From Mycobacterium colombiense (lineage in GTDB: Bacteria; Actinomycetota; Actinomycetes; Mycobacteriales; Mycobacteriaceae), in NCBI RefSeq assembly GCF_001953985.1, contig NZ_MBEI01000044.1, forward strand, positions 1-64,000: a stretch of DNA of 64,000 nucleotides. Reading direction: 5' to 3'. Below the pieces are notes generated by a model, which was not told the origin of the DNA, did not search any database, and saw nothing but the letters and a program-made list of their open reading frames with translations. This document shows, in pieces, positions 16,354 to 25,219 of this stretch (position 1 is its first letter; each line of letters opens with the position of its first letter). A program made the translations under genes and the position numbers.

Positions 16354-17526
16354 GTGGTGGTGACCGATGACCAGCGGGTGGGCGGGGTCCGCAGCTTCCT
16401 GCCGGCCGTGGAAGGCATGCGTGCCTGCGCGGCCATGGGCGTGGTGGTCACGCACGTCGCGTTCCAGACCGGGCACTCCAGCGGCGCCACCGGCAGGTTG
16501 TTCGGCCGCTTCGATCTCGCCGTGGCGGTGTTCTTCGCGCTGTCGGGTTTTCTGCTGTGGCGCGGACATGCCGGGGCCGCAAGGGATCTGGGGCCCCGCC
16601 CGCGCACCGGCCACTACCTGCGGTCGCGGGTGGTCCGCATCATGCCCGCCTATGTGGTTGCCGTCGTCGTGATCCTGACCTTGTTGCCCGACGCCGACCA
16701 CGCCAGCCTGACGGTGTGGCTGGCCAACCTGACGCTCACCCAGATCTACGTGCCGCTGACGTTGACCGGCGGGCTGACCCAGATGTGGAGCCTGTCCGTC
16801 GAGGTCAGCTTCTACCTGGCGCTGCCGATCCTCGCGCTGCTGGCGCGCCGCCTGCCGGTGCGGGCGCGGGTGCCCGCGATCGCGGCCCTGGGGGTTCTCA
16901 GCTGGGCGTGGGGTTGGGTGCCGCTAGGAGGTGAGTCCGGCATCAACCCGCTGAACTGGCCGCCGGCGTTCTTCTCCTGGTTCGCCGCCGGCATGCTGCT
17001 GGCGGAGTGGGTGCACAGCGGTATCGGGTTGCCGGCGCGCATCGCTCGCCGGCGATTGGTGATGGCCGCCGTCGCGGTGGTCGCCTACCTGATCGCGGCG
17101 TCGCCGCTGGCCGGTCCCGAAGGCCTGGTGCCTGGCACCCCGGCCCAGTTCGCGGTGAAGACCGCGATGGGCTCGCTGGTGGCCTTCGCGCTGGTGGCCC
17201 CGCTGGTGCTGGACCGGGTTGATACGCCGCACCGCATCTTGGGGACCACCGCGATGGTGACCCTGGGGCGCTGGTCCTACGGGCTGTTCGTGTGGCACCT
17301 GGCGGCGCTGGCCATGGTGTTCCCGGTGCTCGGCACGTTTCCATTCACCGGCCGCATGCCCACGGTGTTGGTGTTGACGTTGATCTTCGGGTTCGCGATC
17401 GCCGCGGTCAGTTACGCGCTGGTCGAGTCGCCGTGCCGAGAAGCGTTGCGGCGCTGGGAGAAACGCGAGAGACCGGGCGAAGCGGCTCAGGCCCTCGACG
17501 CCGAGGCTGACGCGATCGCGCCCTGA
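16354..17526 (+). CDS. tmaT: Acyltransferase-3 family membrane protein, TmaT-like (Rv0228)
   Basis: About 390 residues from the GTG cluster at 16354, 16357 and 16360; a GTG at 16318 is also in frame. None has a good Shine-Dalgarno. The acyltransferase-3 fold is clear: an N-terminal PAVEGMRACAAMGVVVTHV with the conserved Arg and His, FFALSGFLL, and about ten helices ending in YALVESPC. TmaT of Corynebacterineae O-acetylates trehalose monomycolate before MmpL export, and Rv0228 is, from memory, its orthologue. It is divergent from pgfA. The open frame extends far upstream antisense to pgfA, but only the region after about 16354 shows family sequence. Confidence 0.85.
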   Translation: MVVTDDQRVGGVRSFLPAVEGMRACAAMGVVVTHVAFQTGHSSGATGRLFGRFDLAVAVFFALSGFLLWRGHAGAARDLGPRPRTGHYLRSRVVRIMPAYVVAVVVILTLLPDADHASLTVWLANLTLTQIYVPLTLTGGLTQMWSLSVEVSFYLALPILALLARRLPVRARVPAIAALGVLSWAWGWVPLGGESGINPLNWPPAFFSWFAAGMLLAEWVHSGIGLPARIARRRLVMAAVAVVAYLIAASPLAGPEGLVPGTPAQFAVKTAMGSLVAFALVAPLVLDRVDTPHRILGTTAMVTLGRWSYGLFVWHLAALAMVFPVLGTFPFTGRMPTVLVLTLIFGFAIAAVSYALVESPCREALRRWEKRERPGEAAQALDAEADAIAP

Positions 17527-17683
17527 ACCTGCCCGGACCGCCCTGAATTCCTCTCCGATGCGGTACCTAAGGTCTCGAAACCTCATTTTTGGGTAACCAC
17601 GAGTGTGATAGAGCGGCGAGTCACCGGGTGCCGGCAGCGGCAAAGGCAACGAAGTCGCTTCGGTCCTGGAGAGGCGTTCAACG

Positions 17684-19027
17684 ATGGACAACGACATGAT
17701 CGCGGCACGGTCGATGGCGGACACGCCACACGAGGAGTTACGTCCTGGTGAGCGTCCGCTCTCGCCGGATGACGATCCCTTCTACCAACCGCCGCCGGGG
17801 TATGAACAGGCTGAATGTGGCACCGTGCTGCGCTCGCGCACCGTCGAGTTGGGCTTCCTGGGTGTGCTGCCGCAAAGCTTTGCGGCCACCCAGCTCCTCT
17901 ACCGCAGCACGAACCTGCACGGCGACCCGGAGGTCGCCGTGACCACCGTCTTGCTGCCGGAACAGCGCGATCCGCACGCGATGTGTCCGGTGCTGTCGTA
18001 TCAGTGCGCTATCGACGCGGTGGCGTCGCAATGCTTCCCGTCGTACGCGCTGCGCCGCGGCGCCGGGGCGATCGGCGCGTTCACGCAGCCGGAATTCCTG
18101 CTGATGGCGGCGGCATTGGCGGAAGGCTGGGCGGTCTCGGTACCCGACCACGAGGGCTGTCACGGCATGTGGGGTGCACCCCGCGAGCCGGGGTACCGCA
18201 TTCTCGACGGTGTCCGGGCTGCCCTGAATTGCGAACGGCTGGGCTTGTCAACGTCGGCCCCGGTGGGGCTGTGGGGTTATTCGGGCGGTGGTTTCGCCTC
18301 CGCGTGGGCGGCCGAGGCGGCCGCCCGCTATGCGCCAGAACTCAACATCGTCGGCGCGGTGCTCGGCTCACCGGTCGCCGACCCGGAAAGCGTGGCGCGC
18401 CGCCTCAACGGGTCGTTTTTCGCCGGACTGGCCGCGCTGATGATCGCGGCACTGACCGAGGTGTTCCCGGAAGCACAGCGGGTCGTCATCGAGCACGCCA
18501 CCGAAGAGGGCAGGGCGGTGCTGAACGAGTTGCGGAAGCTGACCACCGCGGGCGCGGTTCGGCGGCTGCGCAACGCAGACATCGGCTCCTACGTCGACAT
18601 CTCCACCGACGAACTGTGGGACCTGCCGGAGGTGCGCCACATCTTCGACGAAACCAAGCTCGGCAAGACCCCACCCGCACTGCCCCTGCTGGTGATCCAG
18701 GCCGTGCACGACACAATCATCAGCATCGACGACATCGATCAGCTCGTCGCGACGTATGTCGCCGCCGGGGTGGCGGTCACCTATCACCGCGATCGATTCT
18801 GTGGTCACCTGCTGCTTCACCCGCTCTCCTCGCCGATGGCCCTGAGATGGCTACGCGACCGGTTCGCCGGACGGCCGCTCGACGAACACAAGAGCCGTAC
18901 GGTGTGGCCGACCCTGTTCAACCCGTCCACCTACCTCGGCATGCTGAAGCTCGGCGCGATCACCGCCAAGGTGATCTTGGGACGGCCGGTGCGGTCCCGT
19001 CCGCTCTCCAAATCCGACGCGGCGTAG
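17684..19027 (+). CDS. Secretory-lipase family (LIP) alpha/beta-hydrolase, Rv1592c-like
   Basis: 447 residues, closely resembling the remembered Rv1592c along the whole length. The nucleophile elbow GYSGGG is at about residues 205-210, a likely acid is the Asp in [11 protein letters not shown], and the His is in [13 protein letters not shown]. No N-terminal signal peptide is visible. The reaction would be ester hydrolysis of lipids. The start is ATG 17684 with GGAGAGG at a 9-nt spacer. In M. tuberculosis this family is encoded elsewhere, so either a paralogue or a rearranged orthologue is present here. It is convergent with the fadD gene, 50 nt apart. Confidence 0.88.
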   Translation: MDNDMIAARSMADTPHEELRPGERPLSPDDDPFYQPPPGYEQAECGTVLRSRTVELGFLGVLPQSFAATQLLYRSTNLHGDPEVAVTTVLLPEQRDPHAMCPVLSYQCAIDAVASQCFPSYALRRGAGAIGAFTQPEFLLMAAALAEGWAVSVPDHEGCHGMWGAPREPGYRILDGVRAALNCERLGLSTSAPVGLWGYSGGGFASAWAAEAAARYAPELNIVGAVLGSPVADPESVARRLNGSFFAGLAALMIAALTEVFPEAQRVVIEHATEEGRAVLNELRKLTTAGAVRRLRNADIGSYVDISTDELWDLPEVRHIFDETKLGKTPPALPLLVIQAVHDTIISIDDIDQLVATYVAAGVAVTYHRDRFCGHLLLHPLSSPMALRWLRDRFAGRPLDEHKSRTVWPTLFNPSTYLGMLKLGAITAKVILGRPVRSRPLSKSDAA

Positions 19028-19077
19028 CGGTTCGCCGGGTTATCCCGCGTGCGCGGGGCCACCGATCCGCCCGCGGG

Positions 19078-20550
19078 TCAGCCGGCTTCCGCGGTGGCCA
19101 GGCGCTCCAGGATCTGTTCGCGGACCGCCGAGCGGCGGGCCTTGCCGGCGTCGTCGCGCAGCGGGGTGTCGACGAACTCGACGGTGTGCGGCACCTTGTA
19201 CCCCGCCACATGGTCGCGCAGAAACGCTTGCACGCCAACGGAATCCAGCACCGAACCGTCGGCGGCGTGCACCAGGGCGTACGGCACCTGACCGAGATCC
19301 TCGTGGGGGACGCCGACCACCAGACAGGACAACACATCCGGATGCGCCGAGAGCGCGTTCTCGACCTCGGCGGGGTAGACGTTGCGGCCGCCGACGGTGA
19401 ACATGTCGACCCGCCGGTCCGAGAGGTACAGGAACCCGTCGGCGTCGAAATAACCCAGATCGCCCAGCGAGTCCCAGCCGTCGCGGCTCTTCGCCGTGGC
19501 GCCGACGTAGCGGTAGGTGGGCGCGCTGTCCGGGCCGGGCCGCATGTAGATCTCGCCGACCACGCCGGGCGGGCAGGGGTTGCCGTCGTTGTCGAGCACC
19601 TTCATCTCTCCGACGACCACCACACCGACCGACCCGCGATGCGCCAACCACTGGTCCCCGGAGATGAACGTCAGCGCCTGTAATTCGGTGCCGCCGTAGA
19701 GCTCCCAGACTTTCTCGGCGCCCAGCAGGTCGATCCACGCCTGCTTGATGGCGGGCGGGCAGGGCGCCCCCAGATGCCAGAACCGCCGAATGGACGAGAG
19801 GTCATAGGCGCCCGGGTCGGCCTGGTAGACCGGCAGCGTCCGCTGCATGATCGTCGGCACCGTCGTCAGGAACGTCACGCGATGGTCGGCGATCAGCCGT
19901 AGGAACCGCCCGGGGTCGAACCGGCTCATCAGCACCAGGTGATGGCGCATCAGCAGCGCGATGGTCGCGGTGGTGAAGCCGGTGTTGTGCGACAGCGGCA
20001 CCGGCACCAGGGTGGTGTCGCCCTCCTGGGCGCCCAGCGGATAGCCGATCGCCGACGGTATCCGGCTGTCGCCGCCGGCTTCGATCAGCTTGGGCCGGCC
20101 GGTGCTGCCGCCCGAACCCATCGCCTTCCACACCGGCGACACCGCCTCCGGCAGCGCGCCATCCGACAGCCCTGGGTCGGGCGTGAAACCCATTGGCACG
20201 CTTCGTATCTGGCGATGCTCGCGGCCGACCAGCAGGGCGGGTGGCCGCAGGTCCACCAAGCCCTGCAGCTCGGTGTCGGGCAACCGCGCGGACAACGGCT
20301 GGGGCACCGCGCCCAACTTCCAGCACGCCACCGCGGCCTGGATCCACTCGACCGAGTTGGGCAGCACCATCGTCACGTAGTCGCCGACGCCCACGCCGCG
20401 CTCGGCGTAGGCGCGGGCGAGCCGGTTCGTGGAGCGGTCGAGCTGGGCGCGGGTGAGGGTAATGCCGTCGCAGGTGACCGCCGGCTCGTCGGGGGCGAGT
20501 TCGGCCAGCGCCGAAATCTGCGTGCCGATCGGCGGGATCGGCTCACTCAT
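19078..20550 (-). CDS. Acyl-CoA synthetase (FadD-type), coupled to php
   Basis: 490 residues of the ANL family. The phosphate-binding loop is the variant GSGGSTGRPKLIEA; WELYGGTELQ replaces the more usual YGxTE; GYLYLSDRRVD-type hinge and GGRNVYPAEVE segments follow; the C-terminal catalytic lysine is Lys470 (DDAGKARR). Its ATG at 20550 lies 8 bp inside the end of php, so the two are translationally coupled and probably act in one pathway. A lactonase could supply a hydroxy acid that this ligase activates, but that is inference. The substrate is unknown. Confidence 0.9.
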   Translation of the reverse strand: MSEPIPPIGTQISALAELAPDEPAVTCDGITLTRAQLDRSTNRLARAYAERGVGVGDYVTMVLPNSVEWIQAAVACWKLGAVPQPLSARLPDTELQGLVDLRPPALLVGREHRQIRSVPMGFTPDPGLSDGALPEAVSPVWKAMGSGGSTGRPKLIEAGGDSRIPSAIGYPLGAQEGDTTLVPVPLSHNTGFTTATIALLMRHHLVLMSRFDPGRFLRLIADHRVTFLTTVPTIMQRTLPVYQADPGAYDLSSIRRFWHLGAPCPPAIKQAWIDLLGAEKVWELYGGTELQALTFISGDQWLAHRGSVGVVVVGEMKVLDNDGNPCPPGVVGEIYMRPGPDSAPTYRYVGATAKSRDGWDSLGDLGYFDADGFLYLSDRRVDMFTVGGRNVYPAEVENALSAHPDVLSCLVVGVPHEDLGQVPYALVHAADGSVLDSVGVQAFLRDHVAGYKVPHTVEFVDTPLRDDAGKARRSAVREQILERLATAEAG

Positions 20551-21523
20551 ACGCGCCCTGCCGCTCGAAGATGCGCCGCGGGTTGTCCACCAGCATGGTG
20601 TGCAACTGTTCGTCGGTGACGCCGCGCTCCTTGAGCGCCGGGATCACGTCGTTGTGGATGTGCAGGTAGTGCCAGTTCGGCATCACCTGCGACACCAGCT
20701 CGTCGGGCAGCGCATCGAAGTAACAGTTGGCGTCGTGCGAGAGCACCATCTTGTCGGCGTGCCCGCGCTCGCACATCTGCGCCACGGTGTTCACCCGGTC
20801 CTCGAAGGGCAGGAACGCGTCGATGCCGAAGCGGTCCATCCCGAGGTAGGAGCCCGCGGCGATGAGCTCCTCGAGGTAGCCGATGTCGGTGCTGTCGCCG
20901 GAATGCCCGATGATCACCCGGCTCAGGTCGACGCCCTCTTCCTCGAAAATCTTCTGCTGTTCGAGACCGCGCCGTAGCCCGGCGTGGGTGTGCGTGGAGA
21001 TCGGCACGCCGGTGCGCTTGTGCGCCTGGGCCACCGCGCGCAGCACCCGCTCGACGCCGGGGGTGACACCGGGTGTGTCGGTGGCGCACTTGAGGATCCC
21101 GGCCTTGATGCCGGTGTCGGCGATGCCCTGCTCGATGTCGCGAACGAACATGTCGGTCATGATCTCCGGGCCGCCGAGCTCGCCGCCCGGGCCGAGGTAG
21201 TGGAAGTACATCGGCACGTCGTTGTAGGTGTAAAGCCCGGTCGCCACAACGATATTCAGCTCGGTCTCGGCCGCGACCCGGGCGATCCGCGGGATGTAGC
21301 GGCCCAGGCCGATCACGGTGAGGTCGACGATGGTGTCCACGCCGCGGGCCTTCAGTTCATTGAGCCGCTTGACGGCGTCGGCGACTCGCCGGTCTTCGTC
21401 ACCCCACGCTTCGGGATAGTTCTCGGCGATCTCGGTCGTCATGATGAACACGTGCTCATGCATGAGGGTCACGCCCAGTGCGGCGGTATCGATGGACCCG
21501 CGAGCGGTATTGAGTTCTGACAC
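20543..21523 (-). CDS. php: Phosphotriesterase-like lactonase, Php (Rv0230c)
   Basis: 326 residues, an amidohydrolase-superfamily barrel. Metal ligands are visible: His22 and His24 (MHEHVF), the carboxylated-lysine position in GILKCATD, HTHAG, HSGDS and the final Asp in LSHDA. Family members hydrolyse acyl-homoserine and other lactones, with weak phosphotriesterase activity. The start is GTG at 21523, preceded by TAGCAT (21531-21536 on the plus strand) at exactly 7 nt, indicating a leaderless message. It is the first gene of an operon with the overlapping fadD, and divergent from fadE4. Confidence 0.93.
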   Translation of the reverse strand: MSELNTARGSIDTAALGVTLMHEHVFIMTTEIAENYPEAWGDEDRRVADAVKRLNELKARGVDTIVDLTVIGLGRYIPRIARVAAETELNIVVATGLYTYNDVPMYFHYLGPGGELGGPEIMTDMFVRDIEQGIADTGIKAGILKCATDTPGVTPGVERVLRAVAQAHKRTGVPISTHTHAGLRRGLEQQKIFEEEGVDLSRVIIGHSGDSTDIGYLEELIAAGSYLGMDRFGIDAFLPFEDRVNTVAQMCERGHADKMVLSHDANCYFDALPDELVSQVMPNWHYLHIHNDVIPALKERGVTDEQLHTMLVDNPRRIFERQGAYE

Positions 21524-21530
21524 GCCACTG

Positions 21531-21536
21531 ATGCTA
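21531..21536 (-). promoter_or_regulatory. -10 element TAGCAT of php
   Basis: Read on the minus strand, TAGCAT is followed by 7 nt and then the GTG start; there is no Shine-Dalgarno. A leaderless promoter is inferred. Confidence 0.5.
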
Positions 21537-21647
21537 GGGCGACGGGCACGTGACCAACAGAGCCGTTTTGTTCCAGGTATCCCGACGGCCGCCTTATTGC
21601 AGTACCGTCACCCTCGTCTTCGTCGAGAACCCGCTGGGAGTCACGTC

Positions 21648-23345
21648 ATGTTGCTCAATCCCAACCACCTGCAACGCCGGTACCCAGACCGCCGCTCGGG
21701 GGAGATCATGGCCGCGACGGTCGACTTCTTCGAATCTCGGGGCAAGGCCCGGCTGAAGGCCGACGACCACGAACGGGTGTGGTATTCGGAGTTTTTGGAC
21801 CACATCGGCCGCGAGCGCATCTTCGCCTCGTTGCTGACCCCGAGCGCCTACGGAGCGGACGATTGCCGCTGGGACACCTACCGGATCAGTGCGTTCGCCG
21901 AGATCGTCGGCTTCTACGGGCTGAACTACTGGTATCCCTTCCAGGTCACAGCCTTGGGCCTGGGACCGATCTGGATGAGCGCCAACGAGGACGCCAAGCG
22001 CAAGGCCGCCGCGCTGCTCGAGGCCGGTGAGGTGTTCGCCTTCGGCCTGTCGGAGCAGACGCACGGCGCCGACGTCTACCAGACCGACATGATCCTGACG
22101 CCCTCGGAGGCGGGTTGGGTCGCCAACGGGGAGAAGTACTACATCGGCAACGCCAACGTGGCGCGGATGGTCTCCACCTTCGGCAAGTTCGACGGCACCG
22201 ACGAGTACGTGTTCTTCGCCGCCGACTCCCAGCACGAGCGCTACGAGCTGATCAAGAACGTGGTGAACTCGCAGAACTTCGTCGCCAACTACGCGCTGCG
22301 CGACTACCCGGTGACCGAGGCCGACATCCTGCACCGCGGTCCCGAGGCCTTCCACGCCGCGCTCAACACCGTCAACGTGTGCAAGTACAACCTCGGCTGG
22401 GGCGCGGTCGGCATGTGTACCCACGCGATGTACGAGGCGGTCACCCACGCGTCCAACCGCATCCTGTACGGGACCGTCGTCACCGACTTCACCCACGTGC
22501 GGCGCCTCCTCACCGACGCCTACGCGCGGCTGGTCGCGATGCGGCTGGTCGCCACCCGGGCGTGCGACTACATGCGCAGCGCGTCGGCCGAAGACCGCCG
22601 CTACCTGCTGTACAGCCCGCTCACCAAGGCGAAGATCACCAGCGAAGGCGAACGCGTCATCACCGCGCTGTGGGACGTCATCGCCGCCAAGGGCGTGGAG
22701 AAGGACACCATCTTCGAGGCGATGACCCGCGAAATCGGCCTGCTGCCAAGGCTGGAGGGCACCGTCCACATCAACGTCGGGCTGCTCGGCAAGTTCATGC
22801 CCAACTACCTGTTCGCCCCCAACAGCGCGCTGCCGTTGATCGGCCGCCGCGACGACGCCGCCGACGACACCTTCCTGTTCACGCAGGGGCCGACCGGTGG
22901 CCTGGGCAAGGTGCGCTTCCACGACTGGCGCGCGCCGTTCGACAGCTTCGGGCACCTGCCCAACGTCGCGCTGCTGCGCTCACAGATCGACGTGCTCACC
23001 GAGATGTTGGCCAGCGCGACCCCGGATGCGGTGCAGCAGAAGGACATCGACTTCGCATTCGGGGTCGGCCAGCTGTTCGCGACGGTGCCCTACGCCCAGC
23101 TGATCCTGGAGGAGGCCGGGCTCTCGGGCGTCGATGAGGGATTGATCGACGAGATCTTCGCCGTGCTGGTCCGCGACTTCAACGCCTACGCCGTGGAGCT
23201 GTCCGACAAGCCGGCGACGACGGACGAACAGGCCCGCTTCGCGCTGCGGATGATTCGCCGCCCCGCCCACGATCCCGCGCGCTACGACCAGATCTGGAAG
23301 GACCACGTGCTGCCGCTCAGCGGGGCCTATCAGATGCGCCCCTGA
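21648..23345 (+). CDS. fadE4: Acyl-CoA dehydrogenase FadE4
   Basis: 565 residues, the length expected for FadE4. It is a flavoprotein that introduces an alpha-beta double bond into acyl-CoA. The middle domain shows the flavin/substrate-contact segment AFGLSEQTHGADVYQTDM and WVANGEKYYIGN; the C-terminal helical domain follows from about residue 240. I could not place the catalytic glutamate with confidence. The ATG at 21648 is preceded by GGGAG at about 8 nt. The open frame continues upstream to 21441, but that part is antisense to php. It is divergent from php and followed after 52 nt by a convergent DUF5996 gene. Confidence 0.9.
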   Translation: MLLNPNHLQRRYPDRRSGEIMAATVDFFESRGKARLKADDHERVWYSEFLDHIGRERIFASLLTPSAYGADDCRWDTYRISAFAEIVGFYGLNYWYPFQVTALGLGPIWMSANEDAKRKAAALLEAGEVFAFGLSEQTHGADVYQTDMILTPSEAGWVANGEKYYIGNANVARMVSTFGKFDGTDEYVFFAADSQHERYELIKNVVNSQNFVANYALRDYPVTEADILHRGPEAFHAALNTVNVCKYNLGWGAVGMCTHAMYEAVTHASNRILYGTVVTDFTHVRRLLTDAYARLVAMRLVATRACDYMRSASAEDRRYLLYSPLTKAKITSEGERVITALWDVIAAKGVEKDTIFEAMTREIGLLPRLEGTVHINVGLLGKFMPNYLFAPNSALPLIGRRDDAADDTFLFTQGPTGGLGKVRFHDWRAPFDSFGHLPNVALLRSQIDVLTEMLASATPDAVQQKDIDFAFGVGQLFATVPYAQLILEEAGLSGVDEGLIDEIFAVLVRDFNAYAVELSDKPATTDEQARFALRMIRRPAHDPARYDQIWKDHVLPLSGAYQMRP

Positions 23346-23397
23346 GCGTAAGGCTGGCGCTGCCCACGACCGTCACCAAACGCACTTACCGAACGCC

Positions 23398-24348
23398 TCA
23401 TGCGCGAGTTTGTTGGGCCTTCCAGCGATCGGGGTCGTCTTCGAGCGCGGCGCGATCCCAGCCGGCATTCACCGCGGCCGCCTCGTAGGTGTCTTGTAAG
23501 AACCCGAGGAGCGTCTGGTCGGGGTCGGTTGCCTGCCGCACCGCCTCGTACGGCAACAAGAATTCACCGAGATCCTTGTCGTAGCCCGCCTCCTCGGGGC
23601 TGACCGGGTGGTCGGCGAAACCGTCGGGTTCGGGATAGGCGTAGGCGTAGAAAGCGCCCTCATCACCCCCGCCGGGAAAGAATCCGCAGCTGCTCAGTTC
23701 TCGCGAGTAGCCCTCGATCATCACCCAGTCTCCGCAGTTGGGTGCGCCGCCCGGGTGGCGGGGCGCGCCGCGCCCGGAAAATCTGGTGCAGGCGAGATCC
23801 ATTGCGCCCCAGAAGAAATGGACGGGACTCACCTTACCCATGAAGCGGGACCGAAACTGGCCGAGCACGCGGTTCGCCGCAAGCAGCTGGCGCCAGAACA
23901 GGTTTGCCGCATCGGGGTCGTATGACGCGTGTTCGACATCCTCGGCGAACGGCAGGGCCGGATCTACCTCGTTGGGGTGCGCTTGGATGCGGGTGGAGAA
24001 ACCCAGCTCGTCGAGTGCCCCCATCGTCTGCGAGTAGAACTCGGCCACCGACTTCGGTTCCAGGCGCACACTGCGGGTCGCGCCGGTGCTGCTGCGGATC
24101 AGCAGCACGTGGTCGATGAAATCGAACTCCATATCGAAGACCGCTGTCCCGTACGGGATCGCCGACGTCGTCAAACCGCGCGGGCTCACATACGAGGTGA
24201 CCTGCCACCAGTGGTTGATCAACGGCGAGTGGGCCAGCCGGACCTTGCCGACAATCTGCGCCCACATGTGCAGTGTTTGTCTCGTTGGAGCCCAGTCGTC
24301 TACCCGCAGGCTGGGCCACGCGATGCTGTCGTCGTGGTGCGTCGTCAC
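23398..24348 (-). CDS. DUF5996 family protein
   Basis: 316 residues, soluble, no signal peptide. Family features include an early WPSLRVDDWAPTRQTLHMWAQIVGK segment, INHWWQVTSYVSPRGL, HFFWGAMDLACTRFSGR and a C-terminal FLQDTYEAAA region. No function is known to me. The tryptophan- and histidine-rich motifs hint at a ligand or metal pocket. The GTG at 24348 is preferred over the GTG at 24354 because GAGGAG then has a 5-nt spacer. It is divergent from the tetR-R2lox operon, so the promoter and operator at 24466-24507 may influence it as well. Confidence 0.82.
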   Translation of the reverse strand: MTTHHDDSIAWPSLRVDDWAPTRQTLHMWAQIVGKVRLAHSPLINHWWQVTSYVSPRGLTTSAIPYGTAVFDMEFDFIDHVLLIRSSTGATRSVRLEPKSVAEFYSQTMGALDELGFSTRIQAHPNEVDPALPFAEDVEHASYDPDAANLFWRQLLAANRVLGQFRSRFMGKVSPVHFFWGAMDLACTRFSGRGAPRHPGGAPNCGDWVMIEGYSRELSSCGFFPGGGDEGAFYAYAYPEPDGFADHPVSPEEAGYDKDLGEFLLPYEAVRQATDPDQTLLGFLQDTYEAAAVNAGWDRAALEDDPDRWKAQQTRA

Positions 24349-24465
24349 GATCACTCCTCGGCTGGATTCGGCGTACGGCTTTCACCAGGTCACTAACTAC
24401 CGATAGTGCTCGCTTGGCCAATTTCTCGCTGGTGTGGCTCGGTCCGAGGGCGGCGGCTGAACCCC

Positions 24466-24507
24466 TTGACTGTGATGCGTGCCACAGTAAAATGACCAGT
24501 GGTCATT
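24466..24507 (+). promoter_or_regulatory. Promoter and operator of the tetR-R2lox operon
   Basis: TTGACT (24466-24471), a 16-nt spacer and TAAAAT (24488-24493) form a near-consensus promoter. A perfect 17-bp palindrome, AATGACCA-G-TGGTCATT (24491-24507), overlaps the -10 and the expected transcription start, as for an autorepressing TetR. Between the boxes, TGTGA-N6-CCACA (24471-24486) differs by one base from the CRP consensus half-site pair. Confidence 0.72.
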
Positions 24508-24523
24508 CACCTGAGGAGGGGCA

Positions 24524-25219
24524 TTGCCAACAGTCACCTGGGCGCGCGTCGATCCCGCTCGTCGCGCCGCGATCATCGAGGCCGCGGAGTCGGAGTTCGG
24601 AGCCCACGGGTTCTCCCGGGGCAGCCTGAACGTCATCGCCCGCCGCGCCGGGGTCGCCAAGGGCAGCCTCTTCCAGTATTTCGCGGACAAGCGTGACCTG
24701 TACGCGTTTATCGCCGATATCGGCAGCCAGCGGGTGCGTGCCTACATGGAGGACCGCATCCGCGAGCTGGACCCGAGCCGGCCCTTCTTCGACTTCCTCA
24801 CCGACTGGCTCGACGCGTGGGTGGCCTACTTCGCCGACCATCCGCACGAACGCGCGCTGCACGCCGCGGCGACCCTGGAAGTCGACACCGAGGCCCGCGT
24901 CAGCGTGCAGCACGTCATCCACCGTCACTACCTGGAAGTGATGCGCCCGCTCGTGCGCGACGCGCACGTCCGCGGCGACCTGCGCGCGGATTCCGATACC
25001 GACGCGCTGTTGTCGTTGCTGCTGTTGATCTTTCCGCACCTGGCGCTGGCGCCCTACATGCGCGGCCTCGATCCGATTCTGGGGCTCGACGAGCCCACCC
25101 CGGAACAGCCGGCGCTGGCAGTGCGCAGGCTCGTGGCGGTGCTCGCCGCCGCATTCGCGGCTGCGCCGGAAACCCCGCCAATCGGCGCAGCCCCCAAACG
25201 ATCTGAGGAGGTCACATGA
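24524..25219 (+). CDS. TetR family regulator (Rv0232-like) of the R2lox operon
   Basis: 231 residues. The HTH segment [26 protein letters not shown] is canonical; the ligand domain extends to about residue 200, followed by a Pro-rich tail. Start is TTG at 24524: a strong GAGGAGG lies 6 nt upstream, and no ATG or GTG fits. Its TGA stop overlaps the ATG of the R2lox gene as ATGA, so the two proteins are translationally coupled. A perfect palindrome over the -10 box predicts autoregulation. In M. tuberculosis the corresponding pair is Rv0232-Rv0233. Confidence 0.93.
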   Translation: MPTVTWARVDPARRAAIIEAAESEFGAHGFSRGSLNVIARRAGVAKGSLFQYFADKRDLYAFIADIGSQRVRAYMEDRIRELDPSRPFFDFLTDWLDAWVAYFADHPHERALHAAATLEVDTEARVSVQHVIHRHYLEVMRPLVRDAHVRGDLRADSDTDALLSLLLLIFPHLALAPYMRGLDPILGLDEPTPEQPALAVRRLVAVLAAAFAAAPETPPIGAAPKRSEEVT

